Position numbers and translations under genes: made by a program. From Moheibacter sp035515075 (GTDB lineage Bacteria > Bacteroidota > Bacteroidia > Flavobacteriales > Weeksellaceae), in assembly GCA_035515075.1 (NCBI GenBank), contig DATJBZ010000012.1, forward strand, positions 65,688 through 129,687: a stretch of DNA of 64,000 bases, given 5' to 3'. Positions 26,830-34,735 of the stretch are shown here, one piece after another (the stretch's first letter is position 1; each line of letters begins with the position of its first letter). The notes below the pieces were generated by a model. That model was not told the origin of the DNA and made no database searches. It saw only the letters and a program-made list of their open reading frames with translations.

Positions 26830-27918
26830 ATGGCAGACCACGAATTGTTAGAGAAATTAAGAGGAATTCAACAGCGTTTTGATGAAGTGGCGGATTTGAT
26901 CATTCAACCAGATGTGATTGCTGATCAAAATCGTTATGCCAAATTAAACAAAGAATACTCGGATTTGAGAGAAATCGTTGAGAAGCTGAACGAATATGAA
27001 GGCTTGGTCAACGGTTTGGAGGAGGCCAATGCCATTATTTCGGAAGGTGAAGATGCAGAGATGGTGGAGTTGGCGAAGTTGGAAAAAGATGAAATCATCC
27101 ATAAAATTCCACCCTTGGAAGAAGAGGTGAAAATGTTGTTGATTCCCAAAGACCCAGAAGACGAGAAAAACATTGTGGTAGAATTGCGCGCTGGGACCGG
27201 CGGGGATGAGGCTGCAATTTTTGTAGAAGATATTTTTCGGATGTACAGTATGTATTTCAAAGAAAGAGGATGGACGTATGAAGTGTTGAATTCAAATGAA
27301 GGTTCAGGAAAGGGCTTCAAAGAATTGATTGTGCAAGTTCAGGGCAATGCCGTATTTGGCACCATGAAATACGAAAGTGGTGTGCACCGTGTGCAACGCG
27401 TGCCAGAAACAGAATCTCAAGGGCGGGTACATACTTCGGCGATTACAGTGGCGGTTTTGCCAGAGGCGGAAGAAGTCGATGTGGAAATCAAAGCGTCAGA
27501 TTTAGAATACCAAACTTCCCGTTCAGGTGGTGCAGGAGGACAGCACGTAAATAAAGTGGAAACCAAAGTGCAACTGACGCATAAACCGACAGGAACGGTC
27601 ATCGTTTGTCAAGAAGGACGATCGCAATTGGCGAACAAGGAAAAGGCTTTGCAATTGTTGCGTACCAAACTCTATGAAGTGGAATACGAGAAAAAGCATG
27701 CAGAACGTTCTGCACAAAGAAAGTCTTTGGTTTCAACGGGAGACCGTTCGGCAAAAATTAGAACCTATAATTATTCGCAAGGAAGGGTGACGGACCATCG
27801 GATCAATAAGTCAATCTACAATTTGGACAATTTCATGAATGGCGACATCCAAGAAATGATCGACGCTTTGAAATTGGCAGAAAATGCTGAAAAGCTGAAA
27901 GGTTCTGAGGATATTTAA
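26830..27918 (+). CDS. prfA: Peptide chain release factor 1
   Basis: 362 residues. The GGQ motif (SGGAGGQHVNK) at about 236-238 triggers peptide release, and the codon-recognition tripeptide is P-E-T in RVPETESQG near 188, the PxT form that reads UAA and UAG, so this is RF1 and not RF2. The coiled N-terminal domain and the C-terminus are of normal length. It stands alone here; hemK/prmC is not next to it. Confidence 0.96.
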   Translation: MADHELLEKLRGIQQRFDEVADLIIQPDVIADQNRYAKLNKEYSDLREIVEKLNEYEGLVNGLEEANAIISEGEDAEMVELAKLEKDEIIHKIPPLEEEVKMLLIPKDPEDEKNIVVELRAGTGGDEAAIFVEDIFRMYSMYFKERGWTYEVLNSNEGSGKGFKELIVQVQGNAVFGTMKYESGVHRVQRVPETESQGRVHTSAITVAVLPEAEEVDVEIKASDLEYQTSRSGGAGGQHVNKVETKVQLTHKPTGTVIVCQEGRSQLANKEKALQLLRTKLYEVEYEKKHAERSAQRKSLVSTGDRSAKIRTYNYSQGRVTDHRINKSIYNLDNFMNGDIQEMIDALKLAENAEKLKGSEDI

Positions 27919-28030
27919 TAGATGGTGTTCAGTGAGTTTTATGATTTAATTCGTTTAATCTTGGTTTTTTTAAAAAGAGAGAGTTGAAAATTAAATGTTA
28001 AAAGTCTCGGAGTGTTTTATTTTAAATGGT

Positions 28031-28038
28031 TACATTTG
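28031..28038 (+). promoter_or_regulatory. -7 element ahead of the adhesin-like gene
   Basis: TACATTTG matches TAnnTTTG and lies 35 bases before the start codon. No good -33 box is found. Confidence 0.35.
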
Positions 28039-28073
28039 AAATTATATACTAATTATAAAAACTAAAAAAAAAC

Positions 28074-28913
28074 ATGAAAAAAGTTTTATTTTCTATGGCT
28101 TTTGTAGCCGGTTTAGTGGCAATGAATGCGCAAACAGTCATTTGGAGTGATGATTTTGAAGACGAAGACGTATCCGATTGGACGCTTTTGGACGAAGATG
28201 GAGATGGTTATCAGTGGGAGGCGATATCCTTTGAAGGCAATGATGGCAATCTAGTTGGGCCAGCATTGAGATCAGATTCCTATATCAATACAAGTCCTTT
28301 TTCAGGAGAAGCTTTGACGCCTGACAACTGGATAATTTCTCCCGCAATTGATTTGTCATCTGTTTCTGGTGATGTTACTTTGAAATGGGATGTTTGGGGA
28401 GTGGATCCTAGCTATTCTGCTGAGAATTATTCAGTGTATGTAGCTACAAGTGATGAGATTGCTGATTTTGAAGCAAGTTCAGTTAGTTTCAATGAGTTGG
28501 TAACAGATAATGGGCCTGCGGGGCCAAATAATGTTTACACTAAAACATTAGACATTACTGAGTTTGCTGGAGAGACTGTTTATGTTGCTTTTAGACACCA
28601 TGATGTTACAGATCAGTTTGCGTTTATGGTAGACAATGTTTCGGTAGAGGCTGCTGCTTTAGGTGTGAATGATTTGAACAAAGTTACTTCTTCGGTTTAT
28701 CCAAATCCTGTGGGAGAGGTGTTGAATGTGAATTTGTCTTCTAAATTTGACCGCAATAAAGTAACAGTTACTTTGACTGACTTGGCAGGTAGAACTGTGA
28801 AGTCTTTCGGTGCTGCTACTGCTTATGATGTTGCTGATTTAGCTGCAGGAGTTTACATAGTGAAAATCACTGATGGTAAAAACACTGAAACGAAAAAAAT
28901 CGTTAAAAAATAA
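28074..28913 (+). CDS. Secreted choice-of-anchor J protein with type IX sorting domain
   Basis: 279 residues. Signal peptide (residues 1-20, ending MNAQ); a cleaved-adhesin / choice-of-anchor J jelly roll (about 22-195: WSDDFEDEDVSDWTLLDEDG, DNWIISPAIDLS, FMVDNVSVE); and a type A sorting domain (about 205-279: VYPNPVGEVLNV, TLTDLAGRTV, LAAGVYIVKI, ending KKIVKK). It is therefore a type IX cargo protein held on or released from the surface. No enzyme domain is present; adhesion or glycan binding is likely. Confidence 0.9.
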   Translation: MKKVLFSMAFVAGLVAMNAQTVIWSDDFEDEDVSDWTLLDEDGDGYQWEAISFEGNDGNLVGPALRSDSYINTSPFSGEALTPDNWIISPAIDLSSVSGDVTLKWDVWGVDPSYSAENYSVYVATSDEIADFEASSVSFNELVTDNGPAGPNNVYTKTLDITEFAGETVYVAFRHHDVTDQFAFMVDNVSVEAAALGVNDLNKVTSSVYPNPVGEVLNVNLSSKFDRNKVTVTLTDLAGRTVKSFGAATAYDVADLAAGVYIVKITDGKNTETKKIVKK

Positions 28914-28938
28914 TTGAATAGTCAATTCAATAGTCTAC

Positions 28939-28968
28939 ATCCCCTGAGAATTCTCAGGGGATTTTTTT
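28939..28968 (+). terminator. Intrinsic terminator of the adhesin-like gene
   Basis: A perfect 12-bp palindrome centred on gaattc (atcccctgagaa / ttctcaggggat) with T7, 25 bases after the stop. Confidence 0.9.
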
Positions 28969-28986
28969 ATTTAATGGATTTCGGAG

Positions 28987-29017
28987 TTTGCGCTTTTTGA
29001 TAAAATGCTTAAATTTA
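28987..29017 (+). promoter_or_regulatory. Promoter of the DUF2851 gene
   Basis: TTTG at 28987-28990, a 19-base spacer and TAAATTTA at 29010-29017 (one mismatch). It lies 24 bases before the ATG at 29042 and overlaps the TTG at 28988 that would otherwise extend the reading frame, so it argues for the downstream start. Confidence 0.55.
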
Positions 29018-29041
29018 GTAGCACTACAAAACCATATTATG

Positions 29042-30325
29042 ATGAAAGAAGCGTTTTTACATTTTGTTTGGCGATTCCAATTGTTTGACCATAAGAATCT
29101 ACGGACGGTTGATGGGAAAATGATTGAGGTCATTGGGAAAGGTTTATGGAACAAAGTAGATGCTGGTCCAGATTTTTCAATGGTTAGAATCAAAGTGGAA
29201 GACCAAATTTGGGTAGGAAGTGTAGAAATGCATGTGAAGTCGTCGGATTGGGATTTGCATAAACACTCTAAGGATGCGGCTTATGAAAATGTTGTGTTGC
29301 ATGTGGTGTATGAGCATGATCGTGAAGTTGCTGTTTTGGCACAGCGGAAAGTTCCCACCTTGGAGTTGAAGGAGTATGTTTTGGCAGAGGTCGTTTCAAA
29401 TTATCAAGAATTGGTTGAAAACAATCAGCAATTCATTCCATGTGAAAAAAGCATTCATTTGTTGCAAAAAGAGAAATTGAATTTCTGGTTGGAGCGCTTG
29501 ATGATTGAACGTTTGGAAAGAAAAGCTGAAGAGGTTGAAAGAGCTTTTCTGGAGAACAACAAAAACTGGGAGCAACTTTTGTTTAAAAAAATGGCCTATG
29601 TCTTTGGTTTGAAGGTCAACGCTGACGCGTTTTCCATTTGGGCGAATTCTTTTGAATTTGGAGTATTGATGAAAAATCAGTTGCATCCCGATTATGTGCA
29701 TGCTTTGTTTTTTGGACAAGCGGGTTTGTTGAATTTTAAAACCGAGAATGAGTACATTCAAAGTCTGCAAAATGACTATTTTTTTCTACAGTCAAAATAC
29801 AACCTAAAGGCAGTTAATCCAGTGATATTCAAATTTTTTCGCATGCGTCCAGTGAGTTTTCCGACGATTCGGTTGATGCAATTGGCAGTGGTTTATGCGC
29901 ATTACCAAAATCTGTTTGCTTTTTTGATGGGTACACAATCGATTGAAAAAATCAAGGCTGTTTTTGAAGAGTTGGTCTATCCTGATTTTTGGAACAACCA
30001 TTATACGTTGGAAAAAGAAAGTACATCTCATTCAAAAAAAGGAATTTCCAAAGAAGTGGTCGAGCGTTTGATCATCAATGTCATCATTCCGATGAAATTT
30101 GTGTATGCCAAACATCGTGCAATGGATGTTTCAGAAGAGTTATTGAAATGGTTGAGGCAATTGCCCTCCGAAAAGAACAGTCTCATTGATCGCTATGTGG
30201 AATTAGGAATGAAGCCAAAAAATGCTTTGGAATCTCAAGCGTATTTGGAGCTGCACAAACATTTTTGCAATGAAAAAAAATGTTTAAATTGCGCCATAGG
30301 ACTACAAATTTTAAAAAGTGTTTGA
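29042..30325 (+). CDS. DUF2851 family protein
   Basis: 427 residues starting MKEAFLHFVWRFQLFD; the ATG at 29039 directly before is an alternative. Family marks include VDAGPDFSMVRIKVEDQIWVGSVEMHV (conserved G-DF and E-H residues near 40-65), DWDLHKHSKDAAYENVVLHVVYEHD, and a C-terminal Cys cluster (HFCNEKKCLNCAIG). The early part resembles a nuclease-like fold, but the role is unknown. It is common in Bacteroidota and here overlaps the next gene by 8 bases. Confidence 0.88.
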   Translation: MKEAFLHFVWRFQLFDHKNLRTVDGKMIEVIGKGLWNKVDAGPDFSMVRIKVEDQIWVGSVEMHVKSSDWDLHKHSKDAAYENVVLHVVYEHDREVAVLAQRKVPTLELKEYVLAEVVSNYQELVENNQQFIPCEKSIHLLQKEKLNFWLERLMIERLERKAEEVERAFLENNKNWEQLLFKKMAYVFGLKVNADAFSIWANSFEFGVLMKNQLHPDYVHALFFGQAGLLNFKTENEYIQSLQNDYFFLQSKYNLKAVNPVIFKFFRMRPVSFPTIRLMQLAVVYAHYQNLFAFLMGTQSIEKIKAVFEELVYPDFWNNHYTLEKESTSHSKKGISKEVVERLIINVIIPMKFVYAKHRAMDVSEELLKWLRQLPSEKNSLIDRYVELGMKPKNALESQAYLELHKHFCNEKKCLNCAIGLQILKSV

Positions 30326-30539
30326 TCGGTTAAGAAATTTTCTTGAATTCAATGGTTTTAATGTAATTTCCAGAATCGCAGATCGTTTAGGAGTGCGGGC
30401 ATCCAAATTGCGTTTGCTCTATATCTATCTATCCTTCGTGACCTTAGGGGTAACTTTTGGCTTTTATTTGGTGATGGCATTTTTTTTATGGGTAAAAGAT
30501 GGGATCGTGGTCAGAAGAAAATCAGTTTTTGATTTGTGA
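30318..30539 (+). CDS. PspC-domain small membrane protein
   Basis: 73 residues starting at a GTG inside the end of the DUF2851 gene. One or two membrane helices near 33-60 carry the PspC pattern (RLGVRASKLRLLYIYLSFVT, then FYLVMAFFLWVKD). PspC proteins take part in envelope stress responses; this short form has only the PspC domain. Translational coupling with the gene before it is likely. Confidence 0.8.
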   Translation: MFDRLRNFLEFNGFNVISRIADRLGVRASKLRLLYIYLSFVTLGVTFGFYLVMAFFLWVKDGIVVRRKSVFDL

Positions 30540-30729
30540 CAAGAAAGCGATTAAAGTGTTCTTTTTTAATGCATTGTGCTTTTTAGTTTCAGTTGTCTTA
30601 ACATTTGGTTTAGAAAAAATTAAAACAATTTTATAAAAAATGATGAGAATTAGAAAAGTTTGTGTATTTTAGTTAAATAATTCAAAAGAGACAAGCGTAT
30701 TTTTTCATCATAAAATCCGAAAATAACAC

Positions 30730-31341
30730 ATGAGGACTTTTTTAAAATCCCAGATTCGATTGACGAAAAATCAACGAATTGGGATTTTTGTTTTATTGGT
30801 CATCTTGTTTGCGGTGGAAGGATTTGATGTTTTTGTGAATCGTTCTTATGAAGATGCGGCTTTTGAAGAAATGCATTGGGATGAAATTGAGAAATTGGAT
30901 CAAGTCAAACAGCCGGAGATAAGGTTGTTGGAAGAAGATGCGTATGCAATTGAAGTTTTGACAGAAGGAGAAAGATCGAAGCGTTCGGTGGCGAAAATCA
31001 CTTTGTTGGAGGAAGAAGAAGTTCATGATCGGTCCAATTTAATGCAGTTGACGCCGTTTGATCCGAATCAATTTACCCAAAAAAATTGGGAAAGCATTGG
31101 ATTTACTTCTTTTCAAGCAAAGGAAATATTGGCCTATAAAAAACTTTTGGGCGGAGAATTTCGTTCCTTGGATCAATTGAAAAGTTGTGCGGTCATTGGC
31201 CAAGAACAATTCGAGAAAATTGCGCCCTTTCTTTTGTTGGAAAAGAAGCAGCAAGAAAGTAAAACAGAAATGAGATTGCTTGATGAAGAAGATAAAATGC
31301 CTGAAAAATCATCTTCTAGCATTCAAGTATTAGAAGATTGA
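30730..31341 (+). CDS. Membrane-anchored helix-hairpin-helix protein
   Basis: 203 residues: an N-terminal membrane helix (about 17-35), an acidic stretch and a ComEA-like helix-hairpin-helix region near 115-175 (TPFDPNQFTQKNWESIGF, AKEILAYKKLLGGEFRSLDQL, FEKIAPFLLL). The tail is acidic and low in complexity. HhH motifs bind DNA without sequence preference; in Bacteroidota such proteins are unstudied, and DNA uptake is only one idea. No other competence gene is in the window. Confidence 0.8.
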   Translation: MRTFLKSQIRLTKNQRIGIFVLLVILFAVEGFDVFVNRSYEDAAFEEMHWDEIEKLDQVKQPEIRLLEEDAYAIEVLTEGERSKRSVAKITLLEEEEVHDRSNLMQLTPFDPNQFTQKNWESIGFTSFQAKEILAYKKLLGGEFRSLDQLKSCAVIGQEQFEKIAPFLLLEKKQQESKTEMRLLDEEDKMPEKSSSSIQVLED

Positions 31342-31431
31342 TTTCAATTTGATTTGCTAAACTCCATGGCAAACCAAGAAAATCTTTATTTTTTTACTAC
31401 TTTTGGCACAATCAAATCAAAAATTGAGAAC

Positions 31432-32574
31432 ATGAATTTTGAAAGAACTGAAAATCTTGAATTTATAGCTGCTTCTGCGCGTGATTTTGCACAACAGCAC
31501 ATTGCGCCCAATATGATGGAATGGGACGAATCGCAGCATTTTCCTGTAGAAGTATTTAAGAAAGCGGGTGAGATGGGTTTTATGGGAATTTTGGTTCCTG
31601 AAGAACTAGGAGGAAGCGGCTTGTCATATGATGAGTATGTTGTTATTGTAGATGAAATTTCTCAAGTGGATCCTTCAATTGGTTTGTCGATTGCTGCGCA
31701 CAATTCTTTGTGTACCAATCATATTTTGACTTTCGGAAATGAAGCGCAAAAAAAGAAGTGGATTCCTCAATTGGCGAGTGGAGAAGTGATTGGCGCTTGG
31801 GGATTGACCGAGCACAATACAGGTTCTGATGCTGGTGGGATGAACACAACGGCCAAGCGGGATGGTGAGGATTGGATCATCAATGGTGCAAAAAACTTCA
31901 TCACCCATGCCATCAGTGGAGATTTGGCGGTAGTGATGACCAGAACAGGTGAGAAGGGGGCGAAAAACAATACCACTGCCTTTGTTTTGGAAAAAGGAAT
32001 GCCAGGATTTACTTCAGGAAAGAAAGAAAATAAATTAGGGATGCGTGCTTCTGAAACTGCAGAGTTGATTTTTGATGAAGTACGTGTACCAGACGCCAAT
32101 CGTTTGGGTGAAGTCGGAGATGGTTTCAAACAAGCTTTGGCGATTTTGGATGGAGGGCGAATTTCAATTGCCGCATTGAGTTTGGGGATTGCCAAAGGCG
32201 CCTACAAGGCAGCGTTGAAATATGCCAAAGAGCGGCATCAGTTTGGTCAAGCGATTGCGAATTTTCAAGCGATCAATTTTAAATTGGCAGATATGGCAAC
32301 TGAAATTGAGGCTTCAGAATTGTTGATTCAAAAAGCATCTTATTTAAAGAACAATCATTTGCCAATGACCACCATCGGTGCGATGGCGAAATGTTTTGCT
32401 TCGGAGGCTTGTGTGCGAATCGCCAACGATGCAGTACAGATTTTTGGTGGTTATGGATACACCAAAGATTTTCCGGCAGAAAAATATTACCGAGATGCGA
32501 AGCTTTGTACCATTGGTGAAGGAACTACTGAGATACAAAAATTGGTCATCGGTAGAAATATTTTAAAAGATTAA
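31432..32574 (+). CDS. Acyl-CoA dehydrogenase
   Basis: 380 residues from the ATG at 31432, the normal family length; a frame open from 31354 adds 26 residues that do not fit the family and would overlap a -7-like box (TACTTTTG, 31398-31405). FAD and substrate motifs: AWGLTEHNTGSDAGGMNTTA near 133, FGGYGYTKDFPAEKYYRDA near 338 and the catalytic Glu in IGEGTTEIQKLVIGR near 363. It resembles short-chain (butyryl/isovaleryl) enzymes. It acts in fatty acid or branched-chain amino acid breakdown with an electron transfer flavoprotein that is not in the window. Confidence 0.93.
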   Translation: MNFERTENLEFIAASARDFAQQHIAPNMMEWDESQHFPVEVFKKAGEMGFMGILVPEELGGSGLSYDEYVVIVDEISQVDPSIGLSIAAHNSLCTNHILTFGNEAQKKKWIPQLASGEVIGAWGLTEHNTGSDAGGMNTTAKRDGEDWIINGAKNFITHAISGDLAVVMTRTGEKGAKNNTTAFVLEKGMPGFTSGKKENKLGMRASETAELIFDEVRVPDANRLGEVGDGFKQALAILDGGRISIAALSLGIAKGAYKAALKYAKERHQFGQAIANFQAINFKLADMATEIEASELLIQKASYLKNNHLPMTTIGAMAKCFASEACVRIANDAVQIFGGYGYTKDFPAEKYYRDAKLCTIGEGTTEIQKLVIGRNILKD

Positions 32575-32615
32575 GTTCAACGAAATTGGCTTTTGACTGA
32601 AAATAAGCCAAATAA

Positions 32616-32646
32616 TTTGTTGGATATAAATATATCGTTATATTTG
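32616..32646 (+). promoter_or_regulatory. Promoter of rpsU-xerC-hpf
   Basis: Exact consensus: TTTG (32616-32619), a 19-base spacer and TATATTTG (32639-32646), 22 bases before the rpsU start. Confidence 0.8.
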
Positions 32647-32668
32647 CAACCTCAAAATAAGAAGAATT

Positions 32669-32863
32669 ATGTTAATTATACCAGTAAAAGACGGAGAGTC
32701 AATTGATAGAGCTTTAAAAAAATACAAACGTAAATTTGATAGAACGGGTGTGATCCGTCAGTTGAGAAGTCGTCAACAATTTACAAAGCCATCTGTAATT
32801 AAAAGACAACAACGTCAAAGAGCTGCCTACAAACAAGTTATGTTGAGTAGAGAAGAGGCTTAA
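32669..32863 (+). CDS. rpsU: 30S ribosomal protein S21
   Basis: 64 residues, basic, starting MLIIPVKDGESIDRALKKYKRKFDRTG (S21 signature) and ending LSREEA. S21 sits near the anti-Shine-Dalgarno end of 16S rRNA. In Bacteroidota this protein helps hide that sequence, which fits the lack of Shine-Dalgarno sites in the genes here. It heads the usual Bacteroidota order rpsU-xerC-hpf-tRNAs-tuf. Confidence 0.96.
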   Translation: MLIIPVKDGESIDRALKKYKRKFDRTGVIRQLRSRQQFTKPSVIKRQQRQRAAYKQVMLSREEA

Positions 32864-32930
32864 TTAAAATTTTGCTGTAAAATAGAGCTGTTTGTCAAGG
32901 TTTTTATAACTTTGGTAAACAGTTTTTTTT

Positions 32931-33824
32931 ATGAGCATACACCAATTTCTTGATTACCTTCGGGTTGAAAAAAAATATGCTGAACTCACGATTCGCGCTT
33001 ATGGCGATGACCTGCATGAGTTTCAGCATTTCTTTATCGGCGAAACGGATTCTGAGGAAATAGAAAAAGCGGTAAAAAAACATCTCAGAAATTTTTTGAT
33101 GGAACTATCAAGCAGAGGTTTATCTGAGCGGACCATCAACCGCAAAATTAGTTCGCTAAAATCCTATTACAAATATTTATTGAAAATTGGAGCGCTTGAA
33201 GTTTCTCCAATGGTCGGCATTTCCAGTTTGAAGCAGAAGAAGCAAGTTCATCTGCCATTTTCCAATGAGGAGATGAGGCGGTTGTTGGACGGCGTGCAGT
33301 GGTTTGCTGATGATTTTGAAGGCAGGCGCGATGCAGTGTTATTGGAGCTTTTCTATCAGACAGGCATTCGCAGGGCAGAGTTGATTGCTTTGACTTTGGA
33401 GTCTGTGGATTTTGGGCAAAAACAACTCAAGGTTTTGGGGAAAAGGAACAAGGAAAGACTGTTGCCGTTGGGTGATTCCATGGCATTGAATTTGTTAAAT
33501 TATATCCAAGAGCGTTCGGAGTTATTTCCGCAAGCTGGACCAGCACTATTTGTGACCAATAAAGGCAAGCCGATGTATGATAAACTTGTTTATCATATCG
33601 TAAATACCTATCTTAGTCATGTTAGTACGAAAGAGAAAAAAAGCCCTCATATGTTGAGGCATAGTTTCGCTACACATTTGTTGAATGAAGGGGCGGATTT
33701 GAATGCAGTCAAAGATCTTTTGGGGCATTCAAGTTTGGTTTCTACGCAAATTTATACACATGGTAGCATTGATGAATTAAAAAAAGTGTTTAATCAAGCT
33801 CATCCAAGAGCAGAAAAAAAATGA
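32931..33824 (+). CDS. xerC: Tyrosine recombinase XerC/XerD family
   Basis: 297 residues. An N-terminal core-binding SAM-like domain (1-90) and a catalytic domain with the full set R147 (TGIRRAEL), K171 (LGKRNKERLLPL), H240 and R243 (HMLRHSFATHL), H266 (GHSSL) and nucleophile Y275 (QIYTHG). Its fixed place in the rpsU cluster, and the lack of mobile-element genes, mark it as the chromosomal dimer-resolution recombinase rather than an integron or phage integrase. XerC versus XerD cannot be decided from sequence alone. Confidence 0.93.
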   Translation: MSIHQFLDYLRVEKKYAELTIRAYGDDLHEFQHFFIGETDSEEIEKAVKKHLRNFLMELSSRGLSERTINRKISSLKSYYKYLLKIGALEVSPMVGISSLKQKKQVHLPFSNEEMRRLLDGVQWFADDFEGRRDAVLLELFYQTGIRRAELIALTLESVDFGQKQLKVLGKRNKERLLPLGDSMALNLLNYIQERSELFPQAGPALFVTNKGKPMYDKLVYHIVNTYLSHVSTKEKKSPHMLRHSFATHLLNEGADLNAVKDLLGHSSLVSTQIYTHGSIDELKKVFNQAHPRAEKK

Positions 33825-33828
33825 CATT

Positions 33829-34125
33829 ATGACCATTAAATTTCAAACTGTAAATTTCAACGCAAAGCCAGGTTTAGAAGAGTACGTTGAGAAAAAGTTA
33901 AGTAAGTTGGAGCAATATTATGATAAGATCATGGCTGCTCAAGTTTCGATGCGTGTAGAGAACGTTTCTGAGAAGGAAAACAAATTTGTGGACATTCTTT
34001 TGGAAGTTCCCGGAGATGATATCGTGGTGAAGAAATCGGGGCAGTCTTTTGAGGAATGCATTGATTTGTCAGTAGATACATTGAAGAAGTTGGTCATCCG
34101 AAAAAAAGAGAAAAGTAGCATTTGA
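33829..34125 (+). CDS. hpf: Ribosome hibernation-promoting factor (HPF/RaiA family), short form
   Basis: 98 residues with the beta-alpha-beta fold of short HPF/YfiA: KFQTVNFNAKPGLEEYVEKKLSKLEQYYDKI, with basic helix ends and VSMRVENVSEKENKFVDI. It binds the 30S subunit and silences ribosomes in stationary phase. The start is 4 bases after the xerC stop. The long C-terminal dimerisation domain of Gram-positive HPF is absent. Confidence 0.9.
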   Translation: MTIKFQTVNFNAKPGLEEYVEKKLSKLEQYYDKIMAAQVSMRVENVSEKENKFVDILLEVPGDDIVVKKSGQSFEECIDLSVDTLKKLVIRKKEKSSI

Positions 34126-34154
34126 GTAAAAGTGTAAAAATATTTTTACAAAAA

Positions 34155-34185
34155 TTTGGAGAATTGGTAAAACTTCGTACATTTG
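34155..34185 (+). promoter_or_regulatory. Promoter of the tRNA-tuf cluster
   Basis: Exact consensus: TTTG (34155-34158), a 19-base spacer and TACATTTG (34178-34185), 50 bases before the first tRNA. Confidence 0.8.
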
Positions 34186-34218
34186 CAGTCCGTTAATCAA
34201 AAAAACGGACTGTTCTTT
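34186..34218 (+). terminator. Hairpin with T-rich tail directly after the tRNA promoter
   Basis: A 9-bp perfect stem (cagtccgtt / aacggactg) around an A-rich 9-base loop, then ttctttta. It starts immediately after the -7 box, so it overlaps the expected transcription start. It could end hpf transcripts coming from upstream or form a leader hairpin. Confidence 0.5.
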
Positions 34219-34235
34219 TACATAGAAAGATAATT

Positions 34236-34309
34236 GCCGGCATAGCTCAGTTGGCCAGAGCAGCTGATTTGTAATCAGCAAGTCGTGGGTTCGAATCCCT
34301 CTGCCGGCT
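34236..34309 (+). tRNA. tRNA-Thr (TGT anticodon)
   Basis: Acceptor GCCGGCA/TGCCGGC, D arm GCTC/GAGC, anticodon stem GCTGA/TCAGC around TTTGTAA, T arm GTGGG-TTCGAAT-CCCTC with one weak pair. No encoded CCA. Confidence 0.96.
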
Positions 34310-34334
34310 CAAATGTCTTTTAACGTATAAAAAT

Positions 34335-34416
<82 letters not shown>

Positions 34417-34448
34417 CAAAATCAAGCCTATGGATTAGGCGAGTTTAA

Positions 34449-34521
34449 GCGGGAATAGCTCAATTGGTAGAGCATCAGCCTTCCAAGCTGAATGTTGCGG
34501 GTTCGAGTCCCGTTTCCCGCT
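34449..34521 (+). tRNA. tRNA-Gly (TCC anticodon)
   Basis: Acceptor GCGGGAA/TTCCCGC, anticodon stem TCAGC/GCTGA around CTTCCAA, T arm GCGGG-TTCGAGT-CCCGT. No encoded CCA. Confidence 0.96.
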
Positions 34522-34530
34522 CAACTTTTG

Positions 34531-34602
34531 GCCGATGTAGCTCAGGGGTAGAGCGCTTCCTTGGTAAGGACGAGGTCACGGGTTCAATTCCCGTCATTGG
34601 CT
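34531..34602 (+). tRNA. tRNA-Thr (GGT anticodon), anticodon stem mismatch
   Basis: Acceptor GCCGATG/CATTGGC, anticodon loop TTGGTAA, T arm ACGGG-TTCAATT-CCCGT. The anticodon stem CTTCC/GGACG has a T-C mismatch at the 28-42 pair, where a C replaces the A expected for a perfect stem. Otherwise normal. Confidence 0.93.
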
Positions 34603-34735
34603 CTATGAAAGTGATTGAATCACAAAATGAAGAAGAGTCGAAAGGGTAAGAGATGAGATGGTGTTGGGCAAAAAGCTCATCACTTTTTGTGTTGAAATTA
34701 CATAGAATTAAGTATAACTATAGAAATTATTTAAA

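Noticed and set aside
32931..33824. XerC-like recombinase as a sign of an integrated element
   Set aside because: It sits in the conserved rpsU-xerC-hpf order, with no mobile genes, attachment repeats or composition change around it.
34464..34649. 61-codon frame across the tRNA cluster
   Set aside because: It runs through tRNA-Gly and tRNA-Thr and is an artefact of the conserved tRNA sequence.
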